Positions 52,148 through 55,549 of a stretch of DNA of 55,549 bases are shown in pieces. The first letter of the stretch is position 1. Every line of letters begins with the position of its first letter. The DNA lies in the NCBI GenBank assembly GCA_018716625.1, contig DVJQ01000021.1, forward strand, positions 1 through 55,549, given 5' to 3'. The position numbers were made by a program, and so were the translations under genes. The notes beneath the pieces were generated by a model that searched no databases, was not told where the DNA came from, and was given only the letters and a program-made list of their open reading frames with translations. This DNA comes from Candidatus Galligastranaerophilus intestinavium (lineage in GTDB: Bacteria > Cyanobacteriota > Vampirovibrionia > Gastranaerophilales > Gastranaerophilaceae).

Positions 52148-52318
52148 ATGAAACAAGCTCAATCTATTATTGAATTTACTTTAATAGTTGCCTTTGTACT
52201 AATATGTATCAGTGTATTTTTAAGTAATTTTAAAATGAGAGGTATTGAGCAGCAGGCGACTTTCGGGGTGAGCGAGCAGGGCTCAAGCACCGTTGTTGTG
52301 CCGCCGATGACTCCGTAG
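52148..52318 (+). CDS. Small class III/TadE-like prepilin (56 residues)
   Basis: The frame reads MKQAQSIIEFTLIVAFVLI, a short hydrophobic segment, then a polar 30-residue tail ending in V-V-V-P-P-M-T-P. The start K-x-A-Q-S-x-x-E-F-x-L-I matches the class III signal/pilin pattern (Q-x-S-x-x-E followed by about 15 hydrophobic residues) found in Flp, TadE and archaeal-type pilins. Such proteins are cut before the Q and polymerise through the hydrophobic helix. It precedes the zinc dehydrogenase by 7 bases. It is too short for normal length cut-offs. The pilin system that would process it is not adjacent. Confidence 0.65.
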   Translation: MKQAQSIIEFTLIVAFVLICISVFLSNFKMRGIEQQATFGVSEQGSSTVVVPPMTP

Positions 52319-52325
52319 GTTAAAG

Positions 52326-53300
52326 ATGAAAAGTGCAAAATTATTAAATTCTAAGGTTGAAATTATACAGATTGATAAACCGACCCTTAACACAAAGGGC
52401 GCAATAATAAAAGTTTTTGGTTGCGGGCTTTGCGGTTCGGATATTGTAAAAATCAAGCACGCTACAAAAGAAAACGAAGACAAAGTAGTTTTGGGTCATG
52501 AGGTAGTGGGGCAAATTGTTGAGATTGATTCAAACACAAATTTTAAAGTTGGAGATATTGTTGCACTTGGGCATCATTATCCATGTTTTAACTGTGAATT
52601 TTGTCGTATCGGTGCATATTCGATGTGCGAAACGTTTAAAAAGTCAAACATTTCCCCATGCGGTTTTAGTGAATTTATAAAAGTTGACGAAAACCACCTG
52701 AAATATACCGTATACAAGGTTCCAAAAAATCTTGAATATCAGGAAATTGCCTACCTTGAGCCTCTGGCATGTGTTATTCGCGCGATAAGGCGCGCGGGCT
52801 ATAAGCTTGACTCTGATAATTCAAAATCAAATTCTCTTGTAATAGGGCTCGGCTCAATCGGCTTAATTACGGCTGAGGCTCTAAAAGCCTTTGGTGTAAA
52901 GGCTTTTGGCTATGATATAAACAAGAATAGGACAGATTTTGCAAAAAAATACGGTGTAGAATACAAAAAAGATGAGTATGACTGCATTTTTATGACCTCG
53001 GGTTCATCAAAAGCAATAAATACGGCACTTGAGCATGTTAGAAACGGCGGTAAAATAATAGTATTTTCATCGGTTGAAAATGAAGCAGGATATAAAAATA
53101 ATGATATTTATTACCGAGAGTTGAGTATTATAGCAAGTTATTCCCCATCTGTTGAAGATTATAAAATATCTTATGACTTTTTGTGCAATAAAAAAGCCAA
53201 TGTTAAAGATACAAGTACTATTTACACACTTGACAATTTGCCGCTTGCGATTGAAGATAGTATTTGTGGGAGAGTTTTTAAGGCTTATATAAAAGTATGA
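52326..53300 (+). CDS. Zinc-dependent MDR alcohol/polyol dehydrogenase (first of a pair)
   Basis: 324 residues of the medium-chain dehydrogenase family. Catalytic zinc ligands are in GLCGSDIVK, LGHEVVGQIVEID and E-P-L-A-C. The structural zinc loop has four cysteines (C-F-N-C-E-F-C-x6-C). The NAD(P) Rossmann motif is LVIGLGSIGLITAEAL. It oxidises an alcohol or sugar alcohol reversibly, but the substrate cannot be stated. The second half is somewhat shorter than usual. It overlaps the next gene by 4 bases. Confidence 0.88.
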   Translation: MKSAKLLNSKVEIIQIDKPTLNTKGAIIKVFGCGLCGSDIVKIKHATKENEDKVVLGHEVVGQIVEIDSNTNFKVGDIVALGHHYPCFNCEFCRIGAYSMCETFKKSNISPCGFSEFIKVDENHLKYTVYKVPKNLEYQEIAYLEPLACVIRAIRRAGYKLDSDNSKSNSLVIGLGSIGLITAEALKAFGVKAFGYDINKNRTDFAKKYGVEYKKDEYDCIFMTSGSSKAINTALEHVRNGGKIIVFSSVENEAGYKNNDIYYRELSIIASYSPSVEDYKISYDFLCNKKANVKDTSTIYTLDNLPLAIEDSICGRVFKAYIKV

Positions 53301-54334
53301 AAATGAAAGCGGTAAGATACTACGGACCAAAAGACATTCGCTATGAAGAGGTAAATGTTAAGATGCCTGATGAAGGTGAAGTTTTGGTCAAGGTTGAGGC
53401 TGCTCTCACTTGTGGTACGGACGTAAAAACCCTAAGGCGAGGTCATCCGGTATTAATTAAAAAAACGCCGTCGGGTTTTGGACATGAGTTTGCAGGAACG
53501 ATTGTTCAATTGGGCGATGGAGTTGAAAATTTTAAAGTCGGTGACAGAGTCGTGGGCGCAAACTCTGCTCCTTGCGGCGAGTGTTTTTTTTGCAAGCGCG
53601 GTGAGGAAAATTTGTGTGAAAATCTAGACTTACTAAACGGCGCTTATGCTCAATACATAACTATTCCAAGGAGAATAGTCGAGAAGAATTTACTTATTAT
53701 TCCAAACGATGTAAGTTTCAGACGTGCAGTGTTTTGCGAACCTCTTGCAAATGTTGCGCATGGAATAGACAGAACACCCATAAAAAAGGGTGATACTGTG
53801 GGAATAGTTGGCATTGGGCCTATAGGGCTTATGTTTGCACGCCTTGCGAAGTTAAAAGGTGCAAAAGTAATTGCAATGGGCAGAAATCCCTTAAAATTAA
53901 AAATGGCTCGCGAGTTTGCTCAAGCGGATGAAGTTATCGATTTAAAAAAATATCCTGATCCCAAGGATTTAATTATGACCATGACAGAAGAAGGCAGAGG
54001 GCTTGATGTGGCAATTGAGTGCGTTGGTTTGCCTGAAATTTGGGAGAGAATGTTTGCGCTTGTTCGCAGGGGTGGCATTGTGCACCTTTTTGGCGGCTGC
54101 TCATCCGGAACAAGCGTAAACATTGACACGCGCAGACTGCACTATGATGAAGTTAATATTATAAGTGTATTTCATCATACGCCAAAATACTTCAGGCAAG
54201 CGCTCGAGCTGATATCGCAAGGGCAAGTCGATGTTGAAAAATTAATAACAAAAACTCTTCCGATGAAATATGCAAAACGTGCGCTTGAAATGCACCAAAA
54301 CGGTGAGGCTATAAAAGTTTTATTGGAAAATTAA
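53297..54334 (+). CDS. Zinc-dependent MDR alcohol/polyol dehydrogenase (second of a pair)
   Basis: 345 residues, full length for the family. Motifs are TCGTDVKTLRRGHP, GFGHEFAGTIVQLGDG, FKVGDRVVGANSAPCGECFFC, FCEPLANVAHGID, GIVGIGPIGLMFARLAKLKGA, IECVGLPEIW and HLFGGCSSGT. The four-cysteine structural zinc site is intact. It is a distant paralogue of the preceding gene. The ATGA overlap shows coupled translation. Two different MDR enzymes in a row suggest a heteromeric or sequential oxidation, but that is only an inference. Confidence 0.9.
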   Translation: MKMKAVRYYGPKDIRYEEVNVKMPDEGEVLVKVEAALTCGTDVKTLRRGHPVLIKKTPSGFGHEFAGTIVQLGDGVENFKVGDRVVGANSAPCGECFFCKRGEENLCENLDLLNGAYAQYITIPRRIVEKNLLIIPNDVSFRRAVFCEPLANVAHGIDRTPIKKGDTVGIVGIGPIGLMFARLAKLKGAKVIAMGRNPLKLKMAREFAQADEVIDLKKYPDPKDLIMTMTEEGRGLDVAIECVGLPEIWERMFALVRRGGIVHLFGGCSSGTSVNIDTRRLHYDEVNIISVFHHTPKYFRQALELISQGQVDVEKLITKTLPMKYAKRALEMHQNGEAIKVLLEN

Positions 54335-54709
54335 TTATATAAATTCGTCCAGTCTGCCTTTTACTACGGGAGTTTGTGCAGTTTTTGCACGCTCTGCGGC
54401 GTCAGAATAGGCAAAAAATATGTCATTTTGCGTTAAATGGCGGAAGAAAAGTGATATTATGCTTTTACCTTCATAAGTTTGTTTTTTGATTTTTTTGCGT
54501 ACTCTTAGCCCTATTAAAGGCGCTTCCGCACCGTCTAGTATGAAAATATCCACTTTGTCATCAATTTTGTTTTTCTCAAGCTTATTGATTGCTTCGTATA
54601 AGGTTTCAACCTCATCACGTGCAAGTTTCTGCTCGGGTTTTTGGTAAAAATCGTCTGCCAGCTTGACTTTTGATGTGAAATTTGTGTCTTGAACGCTGTT
54701 AATATACAT
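54335..54709 (-). CDS. Small unrecognised protein with N-terminal NFTSK motif
   Basis: 124 residues. The N-terminus M-Y-I-N-S-V-Q-D-T-N-F-T-S-K resembles the other 'NF' tags in this window. The middle is helical and charged (ARDEVETLYEAINKLEKNK), followed by beta-like segments (VDIFILDGAEAPLIGLRVRKK, GKSIISLFFRHL). It has an AAAGGAGG Shine-Dalgarno. Its stop directly abuts the convergent dehydrogenase stop. No family recognised. Confidence 0.7.
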   Translation of the reverse strand: MYINSVQDTNFTSKVKLADDFYQKPEQKLARDEVETLYEAINKLEKNKIDDKVDIFILDGAEAPLIGLRVRKKIKKQTYEGKSIISLFFRHLTQNDIFFAYSDAAERAKTAQTPVVKGRLDEFI

Positions 54710-54767
54710 TAAACCTCCTTTGTTTGTGGCATTATAGCATAAGGGAGATTAAAAATAAATATTTATA

Positions 54768-54795
54768 TTGACTTGTGAGCTTGAATTGGTATTAT
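54768..54795 (+). promoter_or_regulatory. Promoter TTGACT-16-TATTAT upstream of an RNA candidate
   Basis: -35 TTGACT at 54768-54773, a 16-base spacer, -10 TATTAT at 54790-54795. The expected start of transcription is about 54802. It drives the GC-rich segment and tRNA-Phe. Confidence 0.65.
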
Positions 54796-54801
54796 AGTGT
54801 T

Positions 54802-54877
54802 ATCGGCTTTCGTGCTTGGCATGTCGGAAGGCACAACCCTCGGGTGGTGCAGGCAAAGCTGAAACCAAAGTCCGGAC
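54802..54877 (+). ncRNA. GC-rich structured-RNA candidate
   Basis: This stretch is clearly richer in G and C than its surroundings and has no good reading frame. It folds on paper. A closing helix CGGCTTT (54804-54810) pairs with AAAGCTG (54855-54861), and inside it is a hairpin GCACAACC-CTCG-GGTGGTGC (54831-54850, one A-G mismatch). It ends in AAAGTCCGGAC, recalling the conserved 5' core of RNase P RNA (G-A-G-G-A-A-A-G-U-C-C), but the rest of an RNase P RNA is not visible. It could be a truncated rnpB, a leader of the tRNA transcript or an unknown RNA. The identity is open, and the 3' end is arbitrary. Confidence 0.4.
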
Positions 54878-55010
54878 AAATTAAATAAGTGATTTGCCGC
54901 GTTAGCCCTTGTTGAGTGAAACGAAACAAGAATATATTAAAAATTCACCAACTGAGCTAACAAGGATTTGAAAATTAAATAAATTGATTTGCCGCGTTAG
55001 CTCAGTTGGT
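54878..55010. repeat. Partial direct and inverted copies of the tRNA-Phe 5' half
   Basis: AAATTAAATAA, then TGATTTGCCGCGTTAGC, occurs at 54878-54906 and again at 54972-55001, where it runs into the tRNA (one-base length difference). Between them ACCAACTGAGCTAAC (54947-54961) is the exact reverse complement of tRNA bases 54996-55010. The first copy departs from the tRNA after GTTAGC. The inverted copy could pair with the D-arm of the tRNA in a long transcript. Confidence 0.75.
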
Positions 55011-55063
55011 AGAGCAAGGGACTGAAAATCCCTGTGTCCTTGGTTCAATTCCGAGACGCGGCA
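54991..55063 (+). tRNA. tRNA-Phe (anticodon GAA)
   Basis: 73 bases. The acceptor stem GCCGCGT pairs with ACGCGGC plus discriminator A. The D-loop reads AGCTCAGTTGGTAGAGC, the anticodon stem-loop GGGACTGAAAATCCC carries GAA, and the T-arm has GGTTCAATTCC. CCA is not encoded. A T-run follows directly and probably acts as terminator. Confidence 0.95.
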
Positions 55064-55549
55064 TTTTTTGTGGGATTTTAAAATTACCTTGTGTAATCTG
55101 TGGGTAATTGTTCTCATGAACAAATGTAAAGAAACAGGACAATACAGAAAAAGGGAACTTGCCTCAAAGCCCCTCTGTGTAAAAGAATTTTAGAATAATT
55201 TAGGGTTACAGAAAAGTCCGGTATGTCCGATTTTAGGGACTATTATACTCATAAATATATAAAAAGTTTGTAATAATATGCCCTAAAACCTTATTTTCGT
55301 AAGATAGCACCCGAATACAAAAATAGGACTTTTGCTATCAAAAAAGTAACACAAATTCCGTAAAAAATATTTTTCTGCCACAAAACGGAACCTTAACGGA
55401 ACTTTTTTGCGGAACCAAACGGAACCAGCAATTTTATGTATAAAAATATGGAGTATCATGTTCTGTAGTTTTTCTTATATATCTAAAAAATGATTTGATA
55501 AAACGCTTTAGTAAATCAGGGAAAGTATCCATATTTTTGAAATAATATT
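55064..55549. other. Region after tRNA-Phe without a recognisable gene
   Basis: 486 bases of AT-rich sequence at the right edge, with no reading frame I would defend. It contains small inverted repeats (AATTACC/GGTAATT near 55080-55110, AGTCC/GGACT near 55217-55243) and a block of CGGAAC repeats listed separately. It may be the upstream region of a gene beyond the window or the edge of an element inserted at the tRNA. Confidence 0.5.
55386..55426 (+). repeat. Four CGGAAC repeats at near-helical spacing
   Basis: CGGAAC occurs at 55386, 55397, 55410 and 55420, i.e. at steps of 11, 13 and 10 bases, three of the four continuing to CGGAACC. Same-face, same-direction copies are typical of a protein-binding array (iteron or integrase arm sites). 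Confidence 0.7.

Noticed and set aside
54802-54877. Confident RNase P RNA call
   Set aside because: Only AAAGTCC-like core sequence is present; the conserved 3' half and long-range pairings are not found in the following bases.
54902-55123. 73-residue minus-strand frame across tRNA-Phe
   Set aside because: It reads through the tRNA and its inverted copy; no Shine-Dalgarno.

Overview
The window is AT-rich and densely coded on both strands. It has no phage, transposase or CRISPR content and looks like a chromosomal segment of a Gram-negative fermenting bacterium. A secretin-based pilus/secretion system, a SPOR protein and a FliO-like protein indicate two membranes. AdhE with Rex indicates anaerobic fermentation. 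An LdpA-like Fe-S protein (a family known from cyanobacteria), many TPR proteins and several small proteins with an N-terminal 'NF(K/G/T)' motif together suggest a gut-type non-photosynthetic cyanobacterial relative (Melainabacteria/Vampirovibrionia, Gastranaerophilales-like). That placement is an inference, not something read directly from a marker gene.

Layout. 1-7088: 3' end of an obg-like gene, then a four-gene block in the order C-D-E-F (inner-membrane GspC/PilP-like protein, secretin, ATPase, GspF/PilC). 7089-7552: a gene-free block of direct repeats and hairpins. 7553-19562: tpiA, metX-metW, a degenerate HD-GYP protein, two tandem amino-acid permeases, glyQ, a DAHP synthase, two unrecognised membrane proteins and a diverged GshB-like ATP-grasp enzyme. 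19631-28825 (+ strand): a small Cys protein, TPR protein, Tic20/DUF4870-like membrane protein, a FliO-like protein that appears to start at ATT, a NeuB-KdsC pair, a second TPR protein, lysC, an LdpA-like protein, tilS and hpt. 28816-30756 (- strand): spmB, spmA and two proteins sharing an N-terminal domain. 30969-37737: a TPR protein, then the minus-strand operon gmk-coaBC-nif3-aroC-aroK-aroB. 37838-42506: an EF-hand protein and the dgt-dnaG-rpoD operon. 42580-46493: a HEAT protein, queC, DUF366, SPOR protein, rpmB and a novel YFN-repeat protein. 46490-52127: an adhE-rex operon with a Rex box, a PiT-like membrane protein and a GlcF-like Fe-S protein. 52148-54709: a hidden 56-residue pilin-like gene, two zinc MDR dehydrogenases and a small protein. 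54768-55549: a promoter, a GC-rich structured-RNA candidate, tRNA-Phe with partial direct and inverted copies of itself, and four CGGAAC repeats.

Functional links. Shikimate genes (aroF, aroB, aroK, aroC), nucleotide and cofactor genes (gmk, coaBC, hpt, queC) and information genes (rpoD, dnaG, tilS, glyQ, rpmB) form ordinary housekeeping. The more unusual content is: (i) a recurrent arrangement in which a TANNNT -10 box lies 6-8 nt upstream of the ATG at about eleven transcription-unit heads without a Shine-Dalgarno, implying widespread leaderless mRNAs; (ii) a FliO-like gene using ATT as start; (iii) a class III-like pilin too short for normal gene calling, divergent from a GlcF-like gene with overlapping -10 boxes; (iv) the YFN-repeat protein; (v) the RNA/repeat cluster at the tRNA-Phe locus.
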